A DNA stretch of 64,000 nucleotides from contig JAAUPE010000006.1 of NCBI GenBank assembly GCA_012034595.1, positions 1 to 64,000 of the forward strand. Direction: 5' to 3'. The stretch is from Calothrix sp. CSU_2_0 (GTDB lineage Bacteria > Cyanobacteriota > Cyanobacteriia > Cyanobacteriales > Nostocaceae). The notes below the pieces were generated by a model. That model did no database searches, had not been told where the DNA came from, and saw nothing but the letters and a program-made list of their open reading frames with translations. Each line of letters starts with the position of its first letter. The stretch's first letter is position 1. The position numbers and the translations under genes are program-made. Shown one piece after another: positions 55,325-64,000 of this stretch.

Positions 55325-56590
55325 ATGGAAAATAAAATTAATGATATTCTCGGTAATAACTATCAACTTCCTGATTTTAGTCAAGCAGGATATTACCTCG
55401 AAAGCATCTTAGGACAAAATTATGGTGGTGGCAGACTCACATACAAAGCTAAGAATATTGAGACTCAAGAACAAGTCGTGATTAAACAGTTCCAGTTTGC
55501 AACCGTTGGTGCTAGTTGGTCTGGTTTTTCGGCGTTTCAACGGGAAATAGAGTTACTTCAAAAAATCAACCATCCACGCATTCCTAAATACATTACTTAT
55601 TTTGAGACAGCTTCAGGATTTTGTCTGGTACAAGAATATAAAAATGCACCTAGTCTTGCTCAAAAACGCTTTTCAACCCTAGATTTAAAGCTGGAAAATA
55701 TCGAAATAATTGCCACCAGTGTTTTAGAAATTTTAGTTTACTTACAACAGCAAGAAACATCGATTATTCATCGCGATATTAAACCAGAAAATATCTTAAT
55801 AGATGCAGAGTTTAAAACTTATTTAGTTGATTTTGGTTTGGCAAGAATCAGTACAGAAGAAATGTCTGCCAGCACAACAGTCAAAGGGACATTAGGATTT
55901 ATGTCACCAGAACAAATATTCGGTAAATCATTAACAAATGCTTCCGATTTATATAGCTTAGGTGCAACTCTAATTTGCTTACTAACCCAAACCCCATCTA
56001 ACCAAATTGGTCACTTAATTGATGACTCATTTCGCTTCCAAATTCACCAATTATTACCCGAATTAAATCTACATTGGATTGACTGGTTTGAGAAAATGGT
56101 TGCACCTAATCAAACAGAACGTTTTCCCGATGCTGCAACTGCTTTAAATCGATTAAAAGCAATTAATTCCCCTACAATTAATGCCATTAATCCAATTCAA
56201 ACAAGCAAATTGCAGCGTCAAATTCCGAAAGCAGTTGCAGCAAGCTTGGGCTTGATTAGTATACTCGCATTCGCTTCCCACTTACAAACACCTCAACCTT
56301 ACCCTGCACCTATCTTGACCGAAAATTACACGCGATCGCTCAAAAAACCTGATTTTAAAAAGCGCTTGAGAAAGAAAAGAGAATGTGTCGGTTGTCGTTT
56401 GAGATATACAGTTTTACGTGAAGAAGATTTAAGAAGTCTAAATTTAGAAAACATCAATTTATCAGGTTCAGATTTACGTGGTACTTATCTTCGCGGAGCA
56501 AATCTAAGTGGTGCGAAATTAGATGCTACAAATTTGGAAAGTACCAATTTACAAGGTGTAATTATGCCAGACGGTTCCATTCATCCGTAA
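55325..56590 (+). CDS. Ser/Thr protein kinase with C-terminal pentapeptide repeats
   Basis: 421 residues from ATG 55325 (a GTG at 55313 is possible). The Hanks-type kinase domain is complete: glycine loop LGQNYGGGRLTYKA, VVIKQF with the ATP Lys, catalytic IIHRDIKPENILI, YLVDFGLARI (DFG), and GTLGFMSPEQIFG. A membrane helix follows (AVAASLGLISILAFASHL, about residue 305), then pentapeptide repeats of A(D/N)Lxx type (NLENINLSGSDLRGTYLRG, ANLSGAKLDATNLESTNLQ). The repeats would lie across the membrane as a sensor. Many cyanobacterial kinases have this layout. Confidence 0.88.
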   Translation: MENKINDILGNNYQLPDFSQAGYYLESILGQNYGGGRLTYKAKNIETQEQVVIKQFQFATVGASWSGFSAFQREIELLQKINHPRIPKYITYFETASGFCLVQEYKNAPSLAQKRFSTLDLKLENIEIIATSVLEILVYLQQQETSIIHRDIKPENILIDAEFKTYLVDFGLARISTEEMSASTTVKGTLGFMSPEQIFGKSLTNASDLYSLGATLICLLTQTPSNQIGHLIDDSFRFQIHQLLPELNLHWIDWFEKMVAPNQTERFPDAATALNRLKAINSPTINAINPIQTSKLQRQIPKAVAASLGLISILAFASHLQTPQPYPAPILTENYTRSLKKPDFKKRLRKKRECVGCRLRYTVLREEDLRSLNLENINLSGSDLRGTYLRGANLSGAKLDATNLESTNLQGVIMPDGSIHP

Positions 56591-57064
56591 TTTTAGTTTC
56601 CAATTGCTTAGATCGAGTGCGATACGCCTTTGGCGTTAAGCTCCGCTTATCGCGTTTTGCTTTAAAATTATTTAAAATTAATCATCAAATTGATTTATTT
56701 TTAACTTATAAGTAGTTAGATAGATATTTGTAGAGACGTAGCAGTGCTACGTCTCTACCGTTGAATGTGTTGCAATCATTATTTGAATTGGTATTACGCA
56801 AAATTAAATATATATTGTCATTGCGTAGCTTGCTTTTTATTCGGACTTACCCATGTGAAGCTAGAAACTCGTCGGTTTCTTCGTAGAAACTGGTGGTCAA
56901 AACAACAATTTGGCATAGAAACCAGTTTTTTTTTGCGTAAGTCCTATTTATTTTTGGTAAGCTAAACCACGTCTAAATTGCATAATCTAAAAACGTATAG
57001 TTCTTGTAGTGTTGCCATCTTGCCCACGTCTTATGTGCAAATTAAATGTGGAACAGCTTATTCC
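56591..57064. repeat. 474-bp intergenic region rich in dispersed repeats
   Basis: Four elements in sequence: a GCGATACGCCTTTGGCG-type palindrome (56628-56665); the perfect 14-bp-arm palindrome GTAGAGACGTAGCA-G-TGCTACGTCTCTAC (56730-56758, split by one base); the left part of the 38052 element (56794-56830); and a complete inverted-repeat element (56843-56944). There is no gene. Confidence 0.7.
56843..56944. mobile_element. Miniature inverted-repeat element (~102 bp)
   Basis: Ends GGACTTACCCA and TGCGTAAGTCC (10 of 11 paired). Inside, AAACTGG/CCAGTTT arms give a secondary hairpin, and AGAAACT occurs repeatedly. A partial copy lies in the hupS-hupL spacer at 6219-6267. The GGACTTACGCA end is common in Nostocales repeats. 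Confidence 0.65.
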
Positions 57065-58039
57065 CTAACTAACCTCATTTCCAAATATTAATCGCACACC
57101 CCAAAATAACGCTAAAATTATAATTGCCACCCAATCTCGACGTTTCAATTTTAAATCATGCCACAGAACTTTATGCTGATTTGGACTAGTAAAACCCCTT
57201 ACAGTCATTGCACTTGCCATTTGTTCGGCACGCAAAAGCAGGTTTTCTAACAGTCTTTCGATAACCACCAACCAAATTTTTATTGCACTTTTAAATCCTA
57301 ACTTTTTCCAATTTATTGCCCTAGTCATGACAGCACGAATTAAGTTTTGAATTTCTTCTAAAACTAAAGGTATAAAACGTAATGATAAAGTTAAAGTTAG
57401 GGTAATTTCTGTAATGGGTAATTTGAATTTTCGCAAAGGATGCATCAGGTTTTCGATTGCTGCTGTAATTTCCTCTGGTGCAGTGGTAATTAAGTATAAA
57501 TTTGTGCTGTATAAAACAGTAAAAAGAATAGTACTTAGTCGTAAAGCTAAATCAAAAGAACGACGAGTAATTTTAAACCAAGCAATTTCAAAAAGAGTGT
57601 AATTGTAGGTTTTACCCTTTGGTTGCTTATTTTTGACAACTTGGGATGTCAAATATGGAGTTGAAACAGATGGGGAAACGGCAGAATTTGCTTGTTGTGC
57701 GGCAGGAGTTGTGACGACTTGATAAGCTGGTAAACGGGATTGATAGTGCAAACCCAATCCATCGGGGGTAATACAACCAATCGCAAACACCAAAAAAGCA
57801 AAAAGCAACAACCCAGTCATTTGTTGAGGTTGCTGCCAAACCCTACGGGGAATTCCCGAAATCAATGTTGTTAAGACTAAAAGTACCACCAATAGCATTC
57901 GCCATTCGTTATTAGCGAAGGTATAGGTGGTTAAAAAACTCATTAGCCAAATAAATTTAACGCGGGGATCGATTTTATGCAGCCAGGTTTGTGGTTGTTC
58001 TAGGTAAAGTCCAAGTGGTAAAGAACGAAGTAAATCCAT
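57065..58039 (-). CDS. ecfT: Energy-coupling factor transporter membrane protein (CbiQ/EcfT family)
   Basis: 324 residues, five to six membrane helices (VKFIWLMSFLTTYTFAN; LLVVLLVLTTLISGIP; MTGLLLFAFLVFAIGCI; LSTILFTVLYSTNLYL; WVAIIILALFWGVRLIF). The coupling helices carry the Ala-Arg-Gly-type signature: RAVMTRAINWKK and LRAEQMASAMTVRGF, with ARG-like TRA/VRG. It is the transmembrane coupling subunit that links ATPases and vitamin-binding S components. A Ser/Pro/Gln-rich insertion of about 35 residues sits after the third helix. Follows der on the same strand. Confidence 0.85.
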   Translation of the reverse strand: MDLLRSLPLGLYLEQPQTWLHKIDPRVKFIWLMSFLTTYTFANNEWRMLLVVLLVLTTLISGIPRRVWQQPQQMTGLLLFAFLVFAIGCITPDGLGLHYQSRLPAYQVVTTPAAQQANSAVSPSVSTPYLTSQVVKNKQPKGKTYNYTLFEIAWFKITRRSFDLALRLSTILFTVLYSTNLYLITTAPEEITAAIENLMHPLRKFKLPITEITLTLTLSLRFIPLVLEEIQNLIRAVMTRAINWKKLGFKSAIKIWLVVIERLLENLLLRAEQMASAMTVRGFTSPNQHKVLWHDLKLKRRDWVAIIILALFWGVRLIFGNEVS

Positions 58040-58049
58040 TTCAGAATTA

Positions 58050-58136
58050 ATAATTAGGAATTAGGAATTAGGAATTAGGAATTTATTTATAACCCCCAAC
58101 TCATTATTTATAACTCCTAACTCCTAACTTATCACT
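58050..58136. repeat. Heptamer tandem repeat between der and ecfT
   Basis: TTAGGAA units (58052-58080) and CTAACTC units (58108-58130), partly reverse complementary to each other. Confidence 0.7.
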
Positions 58137-58146
58137 CCTAAATATC

Positions 58147-59514
58147 CTAAACGCGGGTAGCACGATTGCTATTGATACCTTGCAAATCGCGATCGCGGAC
58201 TTTCTTACTACGCCATAATAAACGTATCGGTGTACCTTTAAATCCTAACTGCTGACGGAATTGACGCTCAATATAACGACGGTAATTATCGTTAAAACGT
58301 TTGGATTCGTTGACGAATAATGCTATTGTCGGTGGCGATGCTGCGACTTGTGTACCGTAGTAAATCTTACCCTGCTTGCCACTGCGACTCACTGGGGGAG
58401 AGTGCCAGCGCAAAGCTTCCTCCAACACTTCATTAATCACCGATGTGCTGACACGACGCTTGTGTTCTTCAGCAGCAGTCACTACCAATTCCAAAATTTT
58501 CTCAACACGCTGTCCAGTTACAGCACTAATAAAAATCACATCAGCCCATTCGGTAAAATGCAGCCGTTCTTGCAAATCCTTCTCGTATTCATAAATGGTA
58601 TGGGAGTCTTTCTCAACTGCATCCCATTTATTGACAACAATAATACAAGCGCGACCTTCTTCGATAATCCGTCCAGCTAATTTCTGGTCTTGTTCTGTCA
58701 CACCATCAAGAGCATCAATTACCATTAAAACAACATCAGAACGAGAAATTGCTTTAAAAGCGCGGTTAATGCTAAAAAATTCGGTTCCGTACTCGATGTG
58801 TTTCTTTTTGCGAATTCCTGCCGTATCGATAATGCGATATTTTTGCCCATTCCGTTCGATTTGCGTATCAATTGCATCGCGTGTTGTCCCGGAAATCGGA
58901 CTCACGATCGCACGCTCTTCACCGACAAATGCATTCAAAAGGCTCGATTTTCCCACATTCGGACGACCAACGATCGCAACTTTGATTTCGTCTGTGTCCG
59001 AAACATCGACGTTTGCGGGTAAATGACTAATTAACTTGTCAAGTAATTCCCCCGTTCCGCTTCCATGAATTGCCGAAATGGGAAAAGGTTCCCCCAAACC
59101 GAGCGACCAAAATTCTGATGCTTGCAGTAAACCTTGTTCGGGAGATTCACATTTGTTTACAGCTACCAAAACGGGGACTTTTTGCACACGCAACCATTCA
59201 CCAATTTCTTCATCCGATGGAGTAATGCCATTTTTGCCATCAACAACCAAAATAGCCGCAGCAGCATCGGCAAGTGCAGCCATTGCTTGCTGGCGAATCA
59301 TCGGCAAAAATTCGGTATCATCATTAAAAATTAAACCACCAGTATCGACAACAGTATATTCTCTGTCGCACCAATAAGCGGGTAAATAAGTGCGATCGCG
59401 CGTTACTCCTGGTTCATCATGAACAATAGCAGTTTGTACCCCAGCGAGACGATTTACAAGGGTCGATTTGCCCACATTCGGGCGACCGATAATAGCAACA
59501 ATAGGTAAACTCAT
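58147..59514 (-). CDS. der: Ribosome biogenesis GTPase Der (EngA)
   Basis: 455 residues from ATG 59514 ([17 protein letters not shown]); the frame extends to 59535 but seven more residues are not family-like. Two tandem GTPase domains: first G1 [13 protein letters not shown]3 DTGGL, G4 NKCE (NKxE variant); second G1 [13 protein letters not shown]3 DTAGI, G4 NKWD. A KH-like C-terminal domain ends the protein ([28 protein letters not shown]). Der is essential for 50S subunit assembly. ecfT-like gene follows after 107 bp. Confidence 0.97.
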   Translation of the reverse strand: MSLPIVAIIGRPNVGKSTLVNRLAGVQTAIVHDEPGVTRDRTYLPAYWCDREYTVVDTGGLIFNDDTEFLPMIRQQAMAALADAAAAILVVDGKNGITPSDEEIGEWLRVQKVPVLVAVNKCESPEQGLLQASEFWSLGLGEPFPISAIHGSGTGELLDKLISHLPANVDVSDTDEIKVAIVGRPNVGKSSLLNAFVGEERAIVSPISGTTRDAIDTQIERNGQKYRIIDTAGIRKKKHIEYGTEFFSINRAFKAISRSDVVLMVIDALDGVTEQDQKLAGRIIEEGRACIIVVNKWDAVEKDSHTIYEYEKDLQERLHFTEWADVIFISAVTGQRVEKILELVVTAAEEHKRRVSTSVINEVLEEALRWHSPPVSRSGKQGKIYYGTQVAASPPTIALFVNESKRFNDNYRRYIERQFRQQLGFKGTPIRLLWRSKKVRDRDLQGINSNRATRV

Positions 59515-59651
59515 AAAAGGCGTTAAATGCTCCAAAGTATTATTCTAGCGAGTCCGGTTTGGGTTAGTTAGGATTGGTTAATAGTTATTAGTTAATGGTT
59601 AATGGTTATTGGTTAGTAGAGCCAAAACACATCTTAAGAAGCATTAATTAC

Positions 59652-60530
59652 ATGATTAATTACACAAAATCTTGGATGAAAAAACTCAAAAAAGCACGTA
59701 AATCTAAGTATCGACCCGTCAAACTGGGGTTATTACTATCAAGCTTATGCGTATTAATTTATGCCTATTTTATTGAACCTAACTGGATTGAGATTAATTC
59801 ATTACAACTCACTTTACCGCATCTTGCCACAGAATTTGATGAATATAAGATTGTACAAATTAGCGATATCCATGTCAACAAATGGATGACTCAAGCTCGT
59901 CTCAACCGGATTTTTCGCTTAGTCAACCAACAAAAACCCGATGCGATCGCAATTACAGGTGATTTTATTACCCGTCGTCAAGAAAGATTTATCCCGAATC
60001 TGTTAGCAACAATGGGACAACTTGCCGCTCCCGATGGAAAATTTGGAGTTTTGGGAAACCACGATTATTGGTCAGATGCGATCGCTATATCGCGGATGAT
60101 GGCACAAACAAATGTTCTCAACCTCGCAAACTCTTTCCAAACCATACAGCGAGGCAATGCCAAATTATATATTGCTGGGGTTGATGATGTTTTTGTAGGT
60201 AAAAACCGCTTGGATTTGGTAATGGAAAATTTACCAGATGATGGGAATGCTGCCATTTTACTTGCTCACGAACCTGATTTTGCCGATACTAGCGCCGTAA
60301 CAAATCGCTTTGACTTACAATTATCAGGGCATTCCCACTCCGGACAAGTTCGTGTCCCATTTTTTCGACCACTATATCTTCCCGAATTAGGAAGAAAATA
60401 TTACGCAGGTTTGCATCAACTTGGCTCGATGATGGTTTACACAAATCGAGGTTTGGGAGTGACTGGAATGCATTTGCGGTTTAATTGTCGTCCAGAGATT
60501 ACTGTAATTACATTGAATGTGAAAAAGTAA
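59652..60530 (+). CDS. Membrane-anchored metallophosphoesterase
   Basis: 292 residues from ATG 59652 (MINYTKSWMKKLKK); 59595 would add a translated heptamer repeat. A basic N-terminus and one membrane helix (LGLLLSSLCVLIYAYF) anchor the domain. Metallophosphatase motifs in order: QISDIHVN (D-x-H), ITGDFITR (GD), LGNHDYW (GNHD), LLAHEPDF and LSGHSHSGQ (GHxH). YaeI/YkuE-type family; substrates may be lipid intermediates such as UDP-diacylglucosamine, but this cannot be decided here. Confidence 0.88.
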   Translation: MINYTKSWMKKLKKARKSKYRPVKLGLLLSSLCVLIYAYFIEPNWIEINSLQLTLPHLATEFDEYKIVQISDIHVNKWMTQARLNRIFRLVNQQKPDAIAITGDFITRRQERFIPNLLATMGQLAAPDGKFGVLGNHDYWSDAIAISRMMAQTNVLNLANSFQTIQRGNAKLYIAGVDDVFVGKNRLDLVMENLPDDGNAAILLAHEPDFADTSAVTNRFDLQLSGHSHSGQVRVPFFRPLYLPELGRKYYAGLHQLGSMMVYTNRGLGVTGMHLRFNCRPEITVITLNVKK

Positions 60531-60541
60531 TGTAGAGAGCT

Positions 60542-60928
60542 TCACATTGGGCTATTAATGGAAACCAGAATCCCATCTAAATCACGAACATAGGCAACTG
60601 TTTGCCCCCAAGGTTTAACTTTGGGTTCTACAACAATATTAGCACCCGCTTCTACTGCACCCTTAACAGTAAAAGCTACATCATCTGTGACAAAACCAAT
60701 TTCAATTCCAGTAGGTAAACTCGATAGACTATTTTCGGCAAATCCCTGGGGAAGATTCGATTTTGCTAATTCATTTGCAGCAAAAGCAAGAGTCGTTGTA
60801 TCTGTCTCCATCTCCGCATACTGACCACTTTCATGAATAAACCGTTGCTTCAACCCAAATACCTGTTGATAAAAAGCGACGCTTTGAGTAACATCTCTGA
60901 CATAAAGAATTGTGTAGGAGAATTTCAC
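60542..60928 (-). CDS. VOC-superfamily (glyoxalase-like) protein
   Basis: 128 residues with the paired βαβββ motifs: FSYTILYVRDVTQSVAFY QQVFGLK (first half, split for reading) and IEIGFVTDDVAFTVKGAVE ... PWGQTVAYVRDLDGILV (second half). Metal-ligand positions include His in the first strand region being replaced by Ile/Leu and Glu in the YAEMETD segment, so metal binding is uncertain. Function not predictable beyond fold. Converges with the phosphoesterase gene, 11 bp apart. Confidence 0.8.
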   Translation of the reverse strand: MKFSYTILYVRDVTQSVAFYQQVFGLKQRFIHESGQYAEMETDTTTLAFAANELAKSNLPQGFAENSLSSLPTGIEIGFVTDDVAFTVKGAVEAGANIVVEPKVKPWGQTVAYVRDLDGILVSINSPM

Positions 60929-61083
60929 TATTTTACCCCGAACAAAAGAATAATTGAGGTCAAGATAGTACTTTTGCTCTATATAGTCAAGTGCTTTCCA
61001 CCATTGCTCTTATCTAACCGTAGCGCGATCGCATTTCTTAAATTAAGATTCCGATTCGCTGATATATCAATTACAAACTTAAA

Positions 61084-61854
61084 TTACAAAATACTTGCCG
61101 ATTCAACATCTAAAAATAACATTGCTTGCGATTGTTTGCGTAAAATAGACGCTGGACAAACTGTACTAATTTCCCCTCGTAACATAGTTTGAATAATCTC
61201 AGCTTTACGTTTCCCCGATGCCAGACAAATTATTTTTTTCGACTGACAAATCATCGGAATTGTCACCGTAAAAGCATACTGCGGCACATTTTCTATACTC
61301 GAAAAATACCCCGTATTCACCTGTTGCTGCCGATTCACCTCATCCAACTTAACCAACTTCACCCCATAATCATCGGCAAAATCAGCAACCGATGGATCAT
61401 TAAAAGCCAAATGTCCATTTTCCCCAATCCCCAACAAACACAAATCAATCGATTCCTTTTGTAAAAGTTGAGAATAGCGATCGCATTCCTCTAAAGGTTG
61501 TAATGTATCACCCTCAATATAATTAAATTCCTTCGGGTAAAGCCGTTTTTCGACTTTTTCCCGCAAATAATACCGAAAACTCGCAGCATGATTCTCCCCA
61601 ATCCCCAAATACTCGTCTAAATGAAAACAAGTAACCCGTGACCAATCAACACCACCAAAAGCAACCAAAGCATCTAAAAACTTTAATTGTGAATTACCAG
61701 TAGCCAATAGTACCCTTACAGTTTCTTGTTCCAACAAAAGACTATATAAATACTTAGATACTATTTCCGCAGCATCTTGAGCAATTTCAGCCTCAGAATT
61801 ATAAACATTTACCAGGAGTTCATCAACACAAAAATTCTCTTTAGGGACTATCAT
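61084..61854 (-). CDS. nagB: Glucosamine-6-phosphate deaminase/6-phosphogluconolactonase family (NagB)
   Basis: 256 residues of the NagB fold: LLATGNSQLKFLDAL (phosphate loop), FHLDEYLGI with the catalytic Asp, SFRYYLREK, LLGIGENGHLAFNDP (catalytic His and ring-opening residues), AFTVTIPMI and LASGKRKAEI. These motifs are NagB-like rather than Pgl-like. It converts glucosamine-6-phosphate to fructose-6-phosphate and ammonia. Start ATG 61854. Divergent from the HAD gene. Confidence 0.9.
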   Translation of the reverse strand: MIVPKENFCVDELLVNVYNSEAEIAQDAAEIVSKYLYSLLLEQETVRVLLATGNSQLKFLDALVAFGGVDWSRVTCFHLDEYLGIGENHAASFRYYLREKVEKRLYPKEFNYIEGDTLQPLEECDRYSQLLQKESIDLCLLGIGENGHLAFNDPSVADFADDYGVKLVKLDEVNRQQQVNTGYFSSIENVPQYAFTVTIPMICQSKKIICLASGKRKAEIIQTMLRGEISTVCPASILRKQSQAMLFLDVESASIL

Positions 61855-61982
61855 TTAGCTATCTCAAGTGGGTAATTGCAGCTTCATTATAAATTTGCCC
61901 CCGCGATCGCAAAAGTGCGACAAACACAATCCTACTTACCCTGCATATTCTCTCATCCTCCGCGTCTCCGTGTCTCTGCCGT

Positions 61983-62015
61983 ACTTTGCTGGGACGGAAA
62001 CCGACTCCAGCAAGT
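61983..62015. repeat. Hairpin repeat, second copy of the family at 4087-4125
   Basis: ACTTTGCTGG, loop containing GACGGAAACCGAC, CCAGCAAGT. The T bulge and loop equal those in the ATPase gene copy, while the stem bases differ and still pair. It lies 90 bp upstream of the HAD gene. Confidence 0.6.
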
Positions 62016-62104
62016 TCTCTCTGCACGACATAAATCCATATTCCTCCAAAAATCAGGTAAACTATGTAATTAAAATTCATAATTATTCATATACCCTAAA
62101 TAAG

Positions 62105-62806
62105 ATGCTATCAGCAATTCTATTCGACTTAGATGGAACCTTAGTTAACACCGACCCCATCCACTTTATTGCTTGGCAGAAAATGCTAAGTAGATATGGT
62201 ATTAATATCGATGAAAGCTTTTATAAAAGAAAAATAAGTGGTGGTTTAAATCCAGAAATACTTGCCAATATTTTGCCACAATTATCATCAGAAGAAGCTG
62301 GAGAATTTGCGGAAGAAAAAGAAGCAATGTTTCGAGAAATGGCTCCAAAATTGCAGAGACTACCTGGACTAACCCAACTATTAACTTGGGCAAATTCCCA
62401 TGAAATAAAGCTAGCACTAGTCACAAATGCACCCCGTGCCAATGCTCTTTTTATGTTGGAAATATTGGAATTAGAAACCACATTTGAGCTAATTGTACTC
62501 GCAGAAGATGAAGCTGCTGCCAAACCCGATCCAACACCTTACCGTGTCGCAGCAGAGCGTTTGGGAGTGGATGTAGGAAGAATCCCCCAAGGAGTAACTA
62601 ACGTCATCGCACTAGAAGATTCCCCGTCAGGTATTCGTTCCGCAGTTGGTGCAGGTATCCCCACCATTGGCATTGCGTCAACACATAACCCACAGCAGTT
62701 GTGCGAACTTGGTGCTTTTATGGCAATACCCGATTTTACAGATTTGCAGTTGTGGACGTTTCTTAATTCTTTAATGGAGACAGATATCGTTGGCAAATTG
62801 AGTTAA
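62105..62806 (+). CDS. HAD-superfamily phosphatase (β-phosphoglucomutase-like)
   Basis: 233 residues from ATG 62105 (MLSAILFDLDGTLVNTDP); the open frame starts at 61868 but the extra 79 residues include the hairpin repeat and are rejected. HAD motifs: DLDGT with the nucleophile Asp and general acid, ALVTNAPR (motif II Thr), AKPDPTPY (Lys), and ALEDSPSGIRSA (acidic pair). A helical cap sits between motifs I and II. Substrate probably a sugar phosphate; not predictable further. Confidence 0.9.
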   Translation: MLSAILFDLDGTLVNTDPIHFIAWQKMLSRYGINIDESFYKRKISGGLNPEILANILPQLSSEEAGEFAEEKEAMFREMAPKLQRLPGLTQLLTWANSHEIKLALVTNAPRANALFMLEILELETTFELIVLAEDEAAAKPDPTPYRVAAERLGVDVGRIPQGVTNVIALEDSPSGIRSAVGAGIPTIGIASTHNPQQLCELGAFMAIPDFTDLQLWTFLNSLMETDIVGKLS

Positions 62807-62871
62807 TTTATAGTTAAATTTGCTCGAATCATGGGAACACTAGCTTTAGTGTTAACTCTAGAGAGCAGTCT

Positions 62872-63929
62872 ATGAATACAGAGTATCTCAAGCTAACGAA
62901 ATGGTGGCAAGGGGTTGCAGGAATTTTTTTATTGACTAGTGCGGTAGGAGTGGGTGCATTTTCTGTTTTAACGCGATCGCCTGATGTGGCAAATTGTCAA
63001 TCGAGTTCGCAGTTACAAGATGGTGCTGGTGCAATTATTTATTGTGCCACAACAATTGTTGATGAACAAGATTCTGATAAATTAGCCCAAGCAATTCGAT
63101 TGGTAGATTCCATTTCCAAGGATAATCCTTTACGTGGAAATCTGATACATTAGTGAAAAAATGGTCGCAAGCACTTTTGAGTTTGGGTGAAAAGTCTTTT
63201 CACGATGGTGATTTGAACCAAGCTATCAAAATAGTAGAAGTAATTCCCCGTCATCAACCTTTATATGAGTCTGCTAAAAAACAAACCGAAGAATGGAAAG
63301 CTATCTGGTTGCAAGCTGAAGAGATTTATCAAACTGTTAAAGCCAAGATAGATAAATCAAATCAGGAAAAAAGTTGGTACAGGGTATTTAGTGAAGCTAA
63401 AGCACTAAAAAGTTTAAATAATCAATATTGGGCATCGACAAAATATCAAGAATTAATCCATACTATTCAAAGTGCTAAGGAAGCAACTGAAAAAGAAAAG
63501 AAACTAGCAAAAGCTGAAGCAAAGGACAATTTTAACAATTCACCTGCATTTGATTTTAGGCAAATCAAAGAAGATAAAGCTCAACTGGAAAAAGCCCGTA
63601 GCTTGGCTAATTCAAATAAGATAGATGATATGCGATCGGCATTGGTTGAAGCTAGTATGGTTATCTCTGATGAATATCATCAAGAAGCTGAGAAATTAAT
63701 ACAGTTTCTCGAAAATAAGATTGCAGTTTCTGAAGATAATCAATACTTAGAAAATGCCAAAAGTTTAGCTTCAAAAAATGACCCTATTTCTTTAGAAATG
63801 GCAATTAATGAAGTCAGCTTGATTGGGAAAGAGCGTCCATTATATCAACAAGCCAGCCAACAAATAACTCTGTGGAAACAAAGGAAATCCATAGTTGAGG
63901 CAAAAAGAGAGCTTGGTAATAGTCAGTAA
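62872..63929 (+). pseudogene. Membrane-anchored helical protein, broken by one frameshift
   Basis: Two pieces, 62872-63153 and the frame ending at 63929, give about 352 residues when one base is added near 63140 (CGTGGAAATCTGATACATTAG): DNPLRG then continues SDTLVKKWSQALLSLGEKS. The start at ATG 62872 is followed by one membrane helix (GIFLLTSAVGVGAFSVL). The rest is long charged helices with internal similarity between segments such as DLNQAIKIVEVIPRHQPLY, DDMRSALVEASMVISDEYH and LEMAINEVSLIGKERPLY, a repeating ~70-residue unit. Function not recognised. The 71 bp after the stop show no further gene. Confidence 0.6.
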
Positions 63930-64000
63930 CTTAAAGAATCCTCAGATTAAAAGCCAAATAAATCAAGTTGCTTCTACTACCAAAAAATCCGATTCTCCCC

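Noticed and set aside
61868-62104. N-terminal extension of the HAD phosphatase
   Set aside because: It contains the palindromic repeat at 61983-62015 and precedes the canonical start of the HAD motif I (DLDGT).
1-64000. tRNA or rRNA genes
   Set aside because: No TψC-arm consensus with a fitting acceptor stem and no rRNA-like sequence was found in the intergenic stretches read by eye; a covariance-model scan would be decisive.

Overview
The window is chromosomal DNA of a filamentous, heterocyst-forming cyanobacterium (Nostocales). The evidence is: many HIP1 octamers (GCGATCGC); 7-bp short tandem repeats between genes; an uptake hydrogenase with a hupL excision site; a complete hyp maturation set; a nif-type ferredoxin III next to a PatB/CnfR-type regulator and a cytochrome oxidase operon; and cyanobacterial markers such as pipX-pipY, sepF and a nSTAND-WD40 giant protein. 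No rRNA, tRNA or CRISPR array was recognised.

Layout. (1) 1-5700 is cargo of a hupL element. The hupL reading frame coming from the right breaks at 5685-5700 in CACAGCAGTTATATGG (minus strand), which I recall as the 16-bp XisC target of Anabaena PCC 7120. The cargo holds an array of palindromic repeats, a Trypco1 protein, a broken caspase-GUN4 gene, a broken ATPase-nuclease gene and one unknown gene. The C-terminal half of hupL and xisC lie beyond the left edge. (2) 5647-7250 hupL (N-terminal part) and hupS, transcribed leftward. (3) 7953-17687, divergent from hupSL: a TPR protein, two small membrane proteins and an NHL-repeat protein, then hypF-C-D-E-A-B. (4) 17916-24788 small hypothetical genes, cysK and a NYN-domain protein. 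(5) 23532-31265 a leftward operon: dynamin-like GTPase, Hsp70/actin-like ATPase, unknown 418-aa protein. (6) 32077-41813 a nitrogen-fixation and heterocyst-respiration block: nitrogenase-associated ArsC-like protein, cysteine dioxygenase, coxBAC, ferredoxin III and patB/cnfR. (7) 42181-49245 a small secreted protein, then a P-loop ATPase followed by a 1683-aa TPR-nSTAND-WD40 protein. (8) 49252-64000 mostly housekeeping: proC, sepF, pipY, pipX, acpS, pabB-like, a Ser/Thr kinase with pentapeptide repeats, ecfT-like, der, a metallophosphoesterase, a VOC protein, nagB-like, a HAD phosphatase and a membrane-anchored helical protein.

How the genes fit together. hupSL and hyp build the NiFe uptake hydrogenase that recycles H2 made by nitrogenase. 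The patB-fdxB-cox block serves the micro-oxic heterocyst. The caspase module, the ATPase/STAND pair and the dynamin/Hsp70 operon look like accessory conflict or stress systems; that is inference.

A technical pattern runs through the window. At least eight genes are each broken by apparent loss of a single base, mostly in short A/T runs, and inserting one base restores the expected family protein each time. Many broken genes would otherwise look unrelated (for example patB appears as a ferredoxin plus an HTH protein). This is either systematic indel error or real, recent decay, and it should be settled before any of these genes is called a pseudogene.
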